From the NCBI GenBank assembly GCA_902812365.1, contig CADDZC010000019.1:1-52112 (forward strand): 52,112 nucleotides of DNA, given 5' to 3'. The notes below the pieces were generated by a model that was not told the DNA's origin, did no database searches, and saw only the letters and a list, made by a program, of their open reading frames with translations. The stretch comes from Acidobacteriota bacterium. Its GTDB lineage: Bacteria > Acidobacteriota > Terriglobia > UBA7540. Shown here in pieces: positions 7,516 to 14,334 of this stretch (positions are counted from its first letter, which is position 1; each line of letters begins with the position of its first letter). A program made the position numbers and the translations under genes.

Positions 7516-7830
7516 ATGAAGATTAACAGCACGAATGCCTATCCGGAGCTGCAACCCACTGACGCACAAAGACCTAAAGGCTCGGCGGCAGAAGAAGCTC
7601 GGGAAACTCCGGGAGCTCCCGACCCCGACGATGCCACGACCCTGGCCAGCAGCCAGCATACGGTTCAGTCACTGGCGGCTCGGCTGGCCAACGTGCCTGA
7701 AATCCGGCAACAAAAGGTCACGGCGCTCCGGCAGGCCGTTCAAAATGGGCGCTATAGGGTTTCGGATCAGCAAATTGCCCAAGCGGTTTATACGGTGATG
7801 TTGGGTCCAAATGCGGGAGGCCGGAAGTAG
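7516..7830 (+). CDS. flgM: Anti-sigma-28 factor FlgM
   Basis: A 104-residue protein with the FlgM C-terminal helical region LAARLANVPEIRQQKVTALRQAV followed by GRYRVSDQQIAQAVY, split here as the sigma-binding helices and the conserved 'G.Y.vd...iA..ml' ending. The N-terminus begins MKINSTN and is low-complexity and polar, as expected for the disordered half. FlgM holds sigma-28 inactive until it is exported through the finished hook-basal body. GAGGAGGGAGAAGC gives a strong ribosome site. The sigma-28 promoter immediately upstream means the regulator is made from the promoter it controls. Confidence 0.92.
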   Translation: MKINSTNAYPELQPTDAQRPKGSAAEEARETPGAPDPDDATTLASSQHTVQSLAARLANVPEIRQQKVTALRQAVQNGRYRVSDQQIAQAVYTVMLGPNAGGRK

Positions 7831-7910
7831 GACGGCGAGGAGCCGTAACCCATTGAATTCTCGGATCGGTCGGGGGATTTTGGGGGAGCTGCAGCGAGGA
7901 ATGATTGCTC

Positions 7911-8102
7911 ATGGCCGAGACCTCCAGCATCACAACGGTGGGTGTGCAGCCGGCCGAAGACGCCCTGGATCCTCGGCGTCTGCGGCCCGCCATGAAGGAT
8001 ACGCGGCTGAAGCGAGCGCGAAAGAGCGAATCGGAATCGAGCGGCCCGGCGGTCGCTGACAGCGCCGAGAATGACGCCCACACGCTCGACGTTAAGGCGT
8101 AA
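7911..8102 (+). CDS. Hypothetical 63-residue protein between flgM and flgN
   Basis: A small frame from ATG 7911 (after GAGGA at 7896-7900) to a TAA six bases before flgN. The product begins MAETSSITTVGVQPAED, is highly charged, has a basic central stretch (KDTRLKRARKSES) and an acidic tail. I recognise no domain. Position, strand and tight junction with flgN suggest it belongs to the flagellar late transcript, perhaps as a small rod, export or regulatory factor. It could equally be untranslated leader. An overlapping frame starts at ATG 7901, nearer the GAGGA, and looks less protein-like. Confidence 0.35.
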   Translation: MAETSSITTVGVQPAEDALDPRRLRPAMKDTRLKRARKSESESSGPAVADSAENDAHTLDVKA

Positions 8103-8108
8103 CTTGTT

Positions 8109-8537
8109 ATGCAAATTGAAGTTAACCGTATACTGGAGCTGCTCGAAACCCGCGCACGATACCTGCGCCTCCTGGCCGATCACCTCCTCGCCGGCCAGGA
8201 GGCGCTCGTGCGTTGGGAGCTCGAAGCCGCCGAAATGCACATCGCCCAGCAGGAGATGCTGTGCCGGAAGCTTCGCCAAGTCGACCTCGAGCTGTCGGAG
8301 GCCAGAGCGGAGGTTCTGTCCGACCCTGAGGTGCGCGCGCGGGTGGAGGCGGCGCTCGGCGCACTTCACGATATTAGGGATAATGTACTGCATATCAATA
8401 ATATACAAGCCGAGTTCCTGCGCCGCTCGCGCCGCTCGCTTCGCCTCCTGTCGAGCCTCGTGCAAAGCTCGCTCGGCCTCTACGAGCCCGCCATGCTCCA
8501 GCCCCAACAGATTCCTGCCGCGGGCCGGTTGGGATAA
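8109..8537 (+). CDS. flgN: FlgN-like export chaperone for FlgK/FlgL
   Basis: A 142-residue, nearly all-helical protein: ILELLETRARYLRLLADHLL, then long charged heptad-like stretches rich in Glu, Arg and Leu, then SLRLLSSLVQSSLGLYEP. This is the size and character of FlgN, the type III export chaperone that holds the hook-filament junction proteins FlgK and FlgL, which are encoded immediately downstream. FlgN sequences diverge strongly, so the call rests on length, helical pattern, the C-terminal 'SL.LY....' feature and gene order. The stop is seven bases from the flgK start. Around 8370-8409 it contains an unusually AT-rich patch with ATA and AAT codons. Confidence 0.72.
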   Translation: MQIEVNRILELLETRARYLRLLADHLLAGQEALVRWELEAAEMHIAQQEMLCRKLRQVDLELSEARAEVLSDPEVRARVEAALGALHDIRDNVLHINNIQAEFLRRSRRSLRLLSSLVQSSLGLYEPAMLQPQQIPAAGRLG

Positions 8538-8543
8538 TCCAAC

Positions 8544-9920
8544 ATGGGTAGCCTCACCGGAAGCCTTAACATCGCGCTTCAATCGCTGCTGGCCGACCAG
8601 GGCGCGTTAGACGTCACGAGTAATAATATCGCCAACGCCGCCACACCCGGCTATTCCCGCCAAGTTGCTGATTTGGTTGAAAATCCACCGCTGACTTTAG
8701 GAGCCAACCTGCAGTTTGGGCAGGGCGTCAGCTTGGCGCAAATTCAGGGCATTCGGGATCAGACGCTCGAAAATCGGATTCAACAGGAGACGCAACCCGG
8801 CGGCCAGCTCGACGCCTTCCTGGGCGGGATGAATCAGGTGCAGAGCCTGCTCAATGAGGCCCAAGGGGCGGGATTGCAAAACCCATTGAGCCAGTTTTTC
8901 AACAGTTTACAGGACCTTTCGACGGATCCGACCAACCAGAGCCTGCGGCAAGCCGTCATCAACGCGGGCCAGACGTTGGCCGGAGCCTTTAATTCGGCCG
9001 CGGCGGGGCTTAGCCAGATTCAGGCCGGGCTCAACCAGTCGGTCAGCCAGACCGTCACCCAGATCAACCAGCTCACCCAGCAGATTGCCGCCGTCAACGT
9101 TCAGGTGGGCAGTCTCCAGGCTCCTGGAGAGAACCCGAGTCCCTTCATCGATCAGCGCAACCAACTGCTCGAAAAACTGGCGAACCTGGCGGATATTCAG
9201 GTGATTCCCACCGAAAGCGGCATGGTGACGGTTACGACGGCCAGCGGCACAGCACTGGTTGTGGGCAACCAGAGCTACGCCCTGACGGCCCAGACGGTGG
9301 TTCCTTCGGGCAACACCGACGTTTTTTCCGGCGGCACGGACATCACGTCCCGCCTCAGCTCCGGCGAGCTGGGGGGGCTGATTCAGGCCCGCGATCAAGG
9401 CCTCGCAGGAGTACAGTCGAGTTTGGACACCCTCGCCTATAACCTGGCCAGCGCTTTCAATGCCCAGCATGCCGCCGGCTTCGATCTGAACGGATCGCCG
9501 GGGGGAAACTTTTTCGCGCCGCTCGCCTCCGTCACCGGAGCCGCGGCGAGCCTGGCGGTGGCCCTCAGCGATCCCTCCAAGGTGGCCGCCAGTTCCGACG
9601 GTACCCCGGGCAGCAACGGCAACGCTTTGGCGTTGGCCAACCTGGAGAACCAGAACGTGATCAGCGGCCAGACGGTCACCGGCTTCTACTCCAACCTCAT
9701 CTCGACCGTTGGGAATCAGATCGCCGATGCCAAGACCCAGCAGGCGGCACAAAGCCTGCTGTTGCAGCAGTTGCAGAACCAGCAGAGGAACGTTTCGGGG
9801 GTGTCGCTGGACGAAGAGGCGGCCAACCTCGTCAAGTACCAGATGGCCTACGACGCTTCGGCGCGGGTGGTGTCCGTCGTCAACTCGCTGCTGCAGACGA
9901 CCGTCAGCTTGGGCGGATAA
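8544..9920 (+). CDS. flgK: Flagellar hook-associated protein 1 FlgK
   Basis: A 458-residue hook-filament junction protein. The N-terminus reads LNIALQSLLADQGALDVTSNN, split from IANAATPGYSRQ, which is the FlgK signature. The central region is Gln/Ser/Gly-rich with ISPFIDQRN-like text (PSPFIDQRNQLLEKL) typical of FlgK. The C-terminus VSLDEEAANLVKYQMAYDASARVV is the conserved closing helix of FlgK proteins. It forms the first of two junction zones between hook and filament and is exported with FlgN help. Gene order flgN-flgK-flgL agrees. I see no obvious extra inserted domain. Confidence 0.96.
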   Translation: MGSLTGSLNIALQSLLADQGALDVTSNNIANAATPGYSRQVADLVENPPLTLGANLQFGQGVSLAQIQGIRDQTLENRIQQETQPGGQLDAFLGGMNQVQSLLNEAQGAGLQNPLSQFFNSLQDLSTDPTNQSLRQAVINAGQTLAGAFNSAAAGLSQIQAGLNQSVSQTVTQINQLTQQIAAVNVQVGSLQAPGENPSPFIDQRNQLLEKLANLADIQVIPTESGMVTVTTASGTALVVGNQSYALTAQTVVPSGNTDVFSGGTDITSRLSSGELGGLIQARDQGLAGVQSSLDTLAYNLASAFNAQHAAGFDLNGSPGGNFFAPLASVTGAAASLAVALSDPSKVAASSDGTPGSNGNALALANLENQNVISGQTVTGFYSNLISTVGNQIADAKTQQAAQSLLLQQLQNQQRNVSGVSLDEEAANLVKYQMAYDASARVVSVVNSLLQTTVSLGG

Positions 9921-9933
9921 GGAGATTCGGGCC

Positions 9934-10824
9934 GTGATTCGGATCGTCGAAAACGTTTTTCCTACCCTCACCAATCTGATCGAACAGGATCGCCAGAACG
10001 TCAATACGGCCATCCGAGAAATCGCGACCGGTCAGGACGTCAACCAGCTCTCGGATAACCCGTCCGCTGCCGCGCTCCTGGTGGATAATCGCGCCGAAAC
10101 GGCAGCTGTGGACCAGTTCCAGCACAGCATCACCACGATCCAGGGCCGGCTCCAAACGGCTGACTCCGCACTCAATTCCGTCATTCAGGATTTGACCCAG
10201 GCCATCGCCCTCGGTACCGAAGGCGCCAACGGAACGCTCTCCTCAGCGGAACGCAACGCCGTCGCCCAACAGGTGACGAATCTTCAGCAGGATGTTCTCG
10301 GGCTCGCCAACTCCACGTATCAAGGCAGCTACATTTTTGCCGGCACGGCGGTCACCGCAGCGCCCTACGTCGTGGACCCCACGTCGCCGTCGGGCGTGCG
10401 CTACGTGGGAAACGCCAAAGTCAACGACGTGGAGGTGGGGCTGGGGCAATCGGTTCCCGTCAACCTGCCCGGCAGCACCATCTTCAACGGCGCGGGAGCC
10501 GACGTTTTTCAGGCGTTGCATGACCTGACGACCGCCCTCCAAACAAACGGTAACATCCCCGCCGCGACGGCCGAGGTGAAAAGCGCCTTCGACAACATCA
10601 GCCAGCAGCGCACCTTCTACGGGGCCACCCTGCAGCGCCTGGACGCCGCCAGCAGCAACCTCAGCCAGGAAGCCGTCACGCTCGCGACGATCCAGAACGA
10701 CTTGATTTCCGCCGATCCTGCCCAGGCCGCGTCAGACTTGTCGCAGGCGGTCACCACTCTTGATGCCACCCTGGCCGCCTTCGGCAAGGTCACCCAAAAT
10801 ACCTTGATGGACTATATTCGCTAG
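9934..10824 (+). CDS. flgL: Flagellar hook-associated protein 3 FlgL
   Basis: A 296-residue member of the flagellin/FlgL family starting at GTG 9934, with AAGGAG nine bases upstream (the frame is open further back inside flgK but without homology). The N-terminal helix region has EIATGQDVNQLSDNPSAAALLVDNR, a FlgL 'G..i...sDdP' motif, and the middle has GTEGANGTLSSAER and YIFAGT, typical for FlgL. The C-terminal coiled helix runs from LDAASSNLSQEAVTLATIQN to the end, with DLSQAVTTLDATLAAF. It forms the second junction zone, adjacent to the filament. It starts 14 bases after the flgK stop and appears to end the flagellar operon. Confidence 0.94.
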   Translation: MIRIVENVFPTLTNLIEQDRQNVNTAIREIATGQDVNQLSDNPSAAALLVDNRAETAAVDQFQHSITTIQGRLQTADSALNSVIQDLTQAIALGTEGANGTLSSAERNAVAQQVTNLQQDVLGLANSTYQGSYIFAGTAVTAAPYVVDPTSPSGVRYVGNAKVNDVEVGLGQSVPVNLPGSTIFNGAGADVFQALHDLTTALQTNGNIPAATAEVKSAFDNISQQRTFYGATLQRLDAASSNLSQEAVTLATIQNDLISADPAQAASDLSQAVTTLDATLAAFGKVTQNTLMDYIR

Positions 10825-10918
10825 CCGGCTGGCGCCTCGGGAGCGGGGCGAAGGCCGGTCGTGCTGGCGGCGCCAATGGCCGGCGAGCCGCCCTGGCCGG
10901 GCGCGGCTCGGGGCAATC

Positions 10919-10927
10919 TGGTACACT
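10919..10927 (+). promoter_or_regulatory. Candidate extended -10 promoter for ispH
   Basis: TGGTACACT is an extended -10 (TG-N-TATAAT-like) in the short gap after flgL; no clear -35 is seen at the usual distance. The predicted transcription start, near 10934, would leave only about five bases before the ispH ATG, so translation would be almost leaderless. This is one of few AT-rich spots in the gap. Confidence 0.4.
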
Positions 10928-10938
10928 AGGATTGATCC

Positions 10939-11898
10939 ATGACGGTCAAAAAAGTACTGTTGGCAAAACCGCGAGGTTTCTGCGCCGGGGTCGAGCGGGC
11001 CATTGAGGTGGTCAATCTGGCGCTCGAATTGTTCGAGGGGCCGATCTACGTCCGCAAAGAGATTGTCCATAACAAGCACGTGATCGATCACTTTGAGGCC
11101 AAAGGGGTTATTTTCGTCGAGGAACTCGACCAAGTCCCGGGCGGAGCCACCGTCATCTTCAGCGCTCACGGTGTTTCCCCCGCCGTGCGGCGAGAAGCGG
11201 CCGCCAAGAACCTGAAAGTGGTTGACGCCACCTGCCCGCTCGTCACCAAAGTGCATTTGGAAGCGGTTCGGTTCGCCCGCGAGGCTCGCTCGATTATTTT
11301 GATCGGCCACCAAGGGCACGAAGAGGTTGAGGGCACAATGGGCGAGGCTCCCGATCACGTGCAACTGGTTGGCACCGAGCAGGAAGCCGAGGCGGTGCAA
11401 GTCCCCGACCCGGATCGCGTGGCGGTGATCACCCAGACAACCTTGGGGGTGGACGACGCGCAGAGGATCATTGACGTTTTGAAGCGGCGCTTTCCGAAGC
11501 TCGTTACCCCTCCGAGCCATGATATCTGTTACGCCACTCAGAACCGGCAAACGGCCGTCCAGCGTCTCGCCGAGCGGGCGCAGCTGGTTCTGGTGCTAGG
11601 TTCGGATAACAGTTCGAATTCCCGGCGGCTCCGCGAGGTGGCGGAAGACGCCGGAGCCCGCGCTTACCTGATCGACGATGCCTCTCAGATCGACCCCGCA
11701 TGGCTGGACGGCGTTGAATGCGTGGCGGTGACCGCTGGCGCCTCGGCTCCCGAGTATTTGGTCGAGGAAGTCATCGATCACTTCCGGGCCTTAGGGGCGA
11801 GCGATGTGGAGGAGCTGGAAGTGATCCGCGAACGGGTCACGTTTGTGGCGCCTCCGGAGCTGGCGCGGGCCATGGCGGAGCGGGAAACCGGCCGCTGA
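10939..11898 (+). CDS. ispH: 4-hydroxy-3-methylbut-2-enyl diphosphate reductase IspH
   Basis: A 319-residue iron-sulfur enzyme that makes IPP and DMAPP in the last step of the MEP pathway. The three cluster cysteines are present at about residues 15 (PRGFCAGV), 99 (VDATCPLV) and 197 (HDICYATQNRQ). The substrate-binding histidines lie in VHNKHV, SAHGVSP and GHQGHEEVEG. ITQTTLGVDD and the SSNSRRL motif near the phosphate pocket are also intact. Length and order match the family. It stands alone between the flagellar block and nth. A polyprenyl diphosphate synthase that would use the product is encoded at 17560. Confidence 0.97.
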   Translation: MTVKKVLLAKPRGFCAGVERAIEVVNLALELFEGPIYVRKEIVHNKHVIDHFEAKGVIFVEELDQVPGGATVIFSAHGVSPAVRREAAAKNLKVVDATCPLVTKVHLEAVRFAREARSIILIGHQGHEEVEGTMGEAPDHVQLVGTEQEAEAVQVPDPDRVAVITQTTLGVDDAQRIIDVLKRRFPKLVTPPSHDICYATQNRQTAVQRLAERAQLVLVLGSDNSSNSRRLREVAEDAGARAYLIDDASQIDPAWLDGVECVAVTAGASAPEYLVEEVIDHFRALGASDVEELEVIRERVTFVAPPELARAMAERETGR

Positions 11899-11951
11899 TC
11901 GGGCGCGAGGCGATCGCGGCGCGGCCCGCGGACGCCAGCCTGAGGATCTGG

Positions 11952-12680
11952 CTACACCGTCTTATCCGCCGAATCGCAAATCGGCTCGAGCGGACATTCG
12001 CCGCAACGCGGCCGGCGGGCGGTGCAGATGGTCCGGCCGAACCAGATGAGCTGGTGGCTGAAGGAAATCCAGCGGTCGCGGGGCACAATCCTCATCAAGT
12101 CCTGCTCCACCTTCTCCGGCGTGGTGGCCCGGGAAAGCTTGAGGCGCCGGGTGGCGATGCGGAAGACGTGGGTATCCACCACGATGCCGGTCGCAATCCC
12201 GTAAGCCGTGCCGAGCACCACGTTGGCCGTCTTGCGGGCGACCCCGGGAAGAGTCAAGAGTTCTTCCATGGTGCGCGGCACGCGGCCGCCGAATTCCGTC
12301 ACAATTTTTTTGGCGGCTCCGATGAGGTTGCGAGCTTTGCTGCGGAAGAATCCCGTCGAGCGAATCTCCTTTTCCAGCACTTCCGGTTCTAAAGCGGCGA
12401 AATCCTGGGGAGTGGGATATTTGGCAAACAGGCCGGGCGTCACCTTGTTCACCCGCTCGTCGGTACACTGGGCGGAGAGAATGGTGGCGACCAGAAGCTC
12501 GAAGGGGTTCGAATGGCGGAGCGCGCATTGGGCGCGGGGGAAGAGCTGATCGAGCGCCGCGAAGATTTTCTGGAGGCGTTCCGGGGAGGTGTAGTCGGGC
12601 CGGGGCGCGGCGCGGCGCTTGGCCGGGGCAGTCTTCGCGCCCGCCGAACGCTTCGGCACCGATCTGCTCTTCACGGCCAC
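11952..12680 (-). CDS. nth: Endonuclease III (base-excision repair glycosylase/lyase)
   Basis: A protein of about 242 residues. The helix-hairpin-helix LTLPGVARKTANVVLG carries the catalytic Lys, and VVDTHVFRIATRRL carries the catalytic Asp. The C-terminus holds the 4Fe-4S loop with perfect C-x6-C-x2-C-x5-C spacing (CTARRPRCGECPLEPIC). It removes oxidised pyrimidines from DNA. The frame is open to 12761, but that would overlap the upstream small gene. GTG 12680, preceded by GGAG at five bases, gives a normal short basic N-terminal tail, so I chose it; a GTG at 12698-12701 is an alternative. It probably shares a transcript with the small membrane peptide 37 bases upstream. Confidence 0.93.
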   Translation of the reverse strand: MAVKSRSVPKRSAGAKTAPAKRRAAPRPDYTSPERLQKIFAALDQLFPRAQCALRHSNPFELLVATILSAQCTDERVNKVTPGLFAKYPTPQDFAALEPEVLEKEIRSTGFFRSKARNLIGAAKKIVTEFGGRVPRTMEELLTLPGVARKTANVVLGTAYGIATGIVVDTHVFRIATRRLKLSRATTPEKVEQDLMRIVPRDRWISFSHQLIWFGRTICTARRPRCGECPLEPICDSADKTV

Positions 12681-12717
12681 CGGCGCTCCGGCCGTCACCA
12701 CGAACAGGCCAAGCCGC

Positions 12718-12861
12718 TCAGAACCAGCCACTCCGATAGGCGACCCACCAACTGACGGCAAGAATCGGGAACGTGGCGAGCAATCCCCAGACGAGAGGCA
12801 GGGCCCAATCGGCCATGAGGCTGAGGGCCACGAAAACCAGCCAGAATACCTTTCGATTCAC
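12718..12861 (-). CDS. 47-residue two-helix membrane peptide upstream of nth
   Basis: From GTG 12861 the frame encodes MNRKVFWLVFVALSLMADW and then a second hydrophobic stretch through LVWGLLATFPILAVSWWV, ending RSGWF. Two short TM segments fill nearly the whole peptide, and the basic start NRK suggests N-in topology. AGGTGG lies at a workable distance before the GTG. A perfect TATAAT is present on the same strand at 12888-12883, giving a leader of about 18 bases. I do not recognise a family. The ORF extends upstream in frame for another 600 bases, but that part is only antisense to larC and lacks protein character. Confidence 0.55.
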   Translation of the reverse strand: MNRKVFWLVFVALSLMADWALPLVWGLLATFPILAVSWWVAYRSGWF

Positions 12862-12882
12862 TCGCCACCTGACGACGCGGAC

Positions 12883-12888
12883 ATTATA
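12883..12888 (-). promoter_or_regulatory. -10 element (TATAAT) for the small membrane peptide and nth
   Basis: A perfect TATAAT on the reverse strand, rare in this GC-rich sequence. It is preceded by a short A-run; the -35 is weak, with only a TTGGCG at 13 bases. The predicted start site falls about 18 bases before the GTG of the 47-residue peptide, leaving room for its AGGTGG ribosome site. Confidence 0.5.
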
Positions 12889-13022
12889 GCCGTTTTTTGC
12901 CCGCCAATCTGCGATGCGCCCGGGCACGGCCGGTCCGGGCGCCGCGGGGCCGGGCCTTCTCGCCGGCCCGGCAGTGAGAGCGTTCTGGGTCTGCCGGGCC
13001 GTGCTCATGCTAGTTGAAGGCT

Positions 13023-13035
13023 TGGACAATGTCCA
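13023..13035. promoter_or_regulatory. Perfect 13-base palindrome upstream of larC
   Basis: TGGACA-A-TGTCCA, a perfect inverted repeat with a one-base centre, in the gap between the divergent nth-side peptide and larC. Its size fits a dimeric repressor or activator site; such a short palindrome can also arise by chance. No regulator can be assigned. Confidence 0.35.
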
Positions 13036-13113
13036 GGCCGCGCCGCGGGAGCGAAACGGGAGTGAAGCCGCGGCTCGGGAAGGCGGGGAAAAGCATGATA
13101 AGATCGAGTGCTT

Positions 13114-14334
13114 ATGGGCCTGGCCGGCAAGCTCGCCTATCTGGACTGTTCTTCCGGTATCGCCGGAGATATGTTTCTCGGAGCCTGCCTGGATGCGGGG
13201 GTTTCGGAGAAGGAGTTGTTGGGCGAGTGGAGCCGGCTGCCGGTCACCGCGTACGAGTTCAAGGCGGCGCGCGTGCTGCGCTCGGGCATCGCCGGCACCC
13301 ATGTGGAAATCAAGGTGGGGGAGCGGCAGCCAGAGCGGCATCTGCAGCAGATCGAGGAGCTGATTGAAAACAGTGCACTTTCGGCGACCGTCAAGCAGAG
13401 GTCGCAGCGCATCTTCCGGCGGCTGGCGGAAGTGGAGGGTAAGTTGCACGACCGGCCGGTGAACAAAGTCCACTTCCACGAAGTCGGGGCGGTGGACGCC
13501 ATTCTGGACATCGTCGGGGCGTGCGTGTGCCTGGAATTGCTCGGCGTGGCGGAACTCATCGTCTCGCCCTTAAACGTGGGCGCGGGGCGGGTGGCGGCCG
13601 CCCACGGATCGCTGCCCGTGCCGGCTCCGGCGACGGCGGAGCTGCTGCGCGGGGTTCCCATCTATTCGTCGGGCATCGAAGGCGAGCTCGTCACGCCCAC
13701 CGGCGCCGCCATTGTGACCACTTTGGCGGCGGGCTTCGGGCCGCTGCCGGCGATGAAGGTGGAGCGCATCGGTTACGGCGCGGGAACTCAGGACTGGCAG
13801 GGCCAGCCAAACGTAGCGCGGCTATTTTGGGGCGAGCGAGCTTCCCAGGGGGGAGGCGCGAATTTCGAAACCGTTTCGGTGATCGAAGCGAACCTGGACG
13901 ATCTGAATCCCCAGCTTTACGGCTACGTGGTGGAGCGGGCATTGGCGGTGGGCGCGCTGGACGTGACGGCCAGCGCCATTCAGATGAAAAAGAACCGGCC
14001 CGGCCTTCTTATCAGCGTGCTCTGTCCGCCCGAGCGAGCGGACGCTCTGGTTGATGTGCTGTTTGAGGAAACGACGACGATCGGAGTGCGCCTGTTTGAG
14101 GTTCGCCGCCGAGTGCTCGATCGGGAATGGGTCAGCGTCGAAACCGCGTACGGTCCGGTGCGGGTCAAGGTGGCGAAGCGGGACGGGCGGGTGATGAACG
14201 CTGCTCCCGAGTATGAGGATTGCCGGCGACGGGCGGCAGAAAAATCCGTTCCCCTTAAAGAGGTCATCCGAGCGGCGCAGGCGGCTTTTGACCTCCGGCT
14301 GGCGGCCCCCCGCCCGGCTCCCTCCCATGAGTAA
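13114..14334 (+). CDS. larC: Nickel-pincer cofactor biosynthesis protein LarC
   Basis: A 406-residue LarC (formerly DUF111). It is the nickel chelatase that inserts Ni into the pyridinium-bisthiocarboxylate mononucleotide cofactor of lactate racemase and related enzymes. Visible features are the start LAYLDCSSGIAGDMFLGACLD, the family block KVHFHEVGAVDAILDIVGA, SPLNVGAGRV with a HG following, TPTGAAIVTTLA, VIEANLDDLNPQ, and a C-terminal domain with MKKNRPG and EETTTIGVR. Many organisms encode LarC as a fused two-part protein by frameshift; here it is one continuous frame. ATG 13114 was chosen over a GTG two codons earlier. No larB, larE or lactate racemase is nearby. The stop overlaps metG by eight bases. 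Confidence 0.93.
   Translation: MGLAGKLAYLDCSSGIAGDMFLGACLDAGVSEKELLGEWSRLPVTAYEFKAARVLRSGIAGTHVEIKVGERQPERHLQQIEELIENSALSATVKQRSQRIFRRLAEVEGKLHDRPVNKVHFHEVGAVDAILDIVGACVCLELLGVAELIVSPLNVGAGRVAAAHGSLPVPAPATAELLRGVPIYSSGIEGELVTPTGAAIVTTLAAGFGPLPAMKVERIGYGAGTQDWQGQPNVARLFWGERASQGGGANFETVSVIEANLDDLNPQLYGYVVERALAVGALDVTASAIQMKKNRPGLLISVLCPPERADALVDVLFEETTTIGVRLFEVRRRVLDREWVSVETAYGPVRVKVAKRDGRVMNAAPEYEDCRRRAAEKSVPLKEVIRAAQAAFDLRLAAPRPAPSHE

Noticed and set aside
7832-7848. ACGGC-GAGGA-GCCGT hairpin after flgM
   Set aside because: Only five pairs and no T-tract; flgM and the following genes are likely co-transcribed.
8907-10013. A 368-codon reverse-strand frame over flgK
   Set aside because: Low-complexity, Gly/Arg/His-rich shadow of the flgK coding strand.
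12505-12520. GGTTCGAAT-like text resembling a tRNA T-arm
   Set aside because: It lies inside nth with no acceptor or anticodon stem around it; no tRNA gene is present.
12862-13479. Upstream extension of the 47-residue membrane peptide to about 250 residues
   Set aside because: The added part is antisense to larC, has no membrane or domain character, and lies upstream of the TATAAT that fits the short form.
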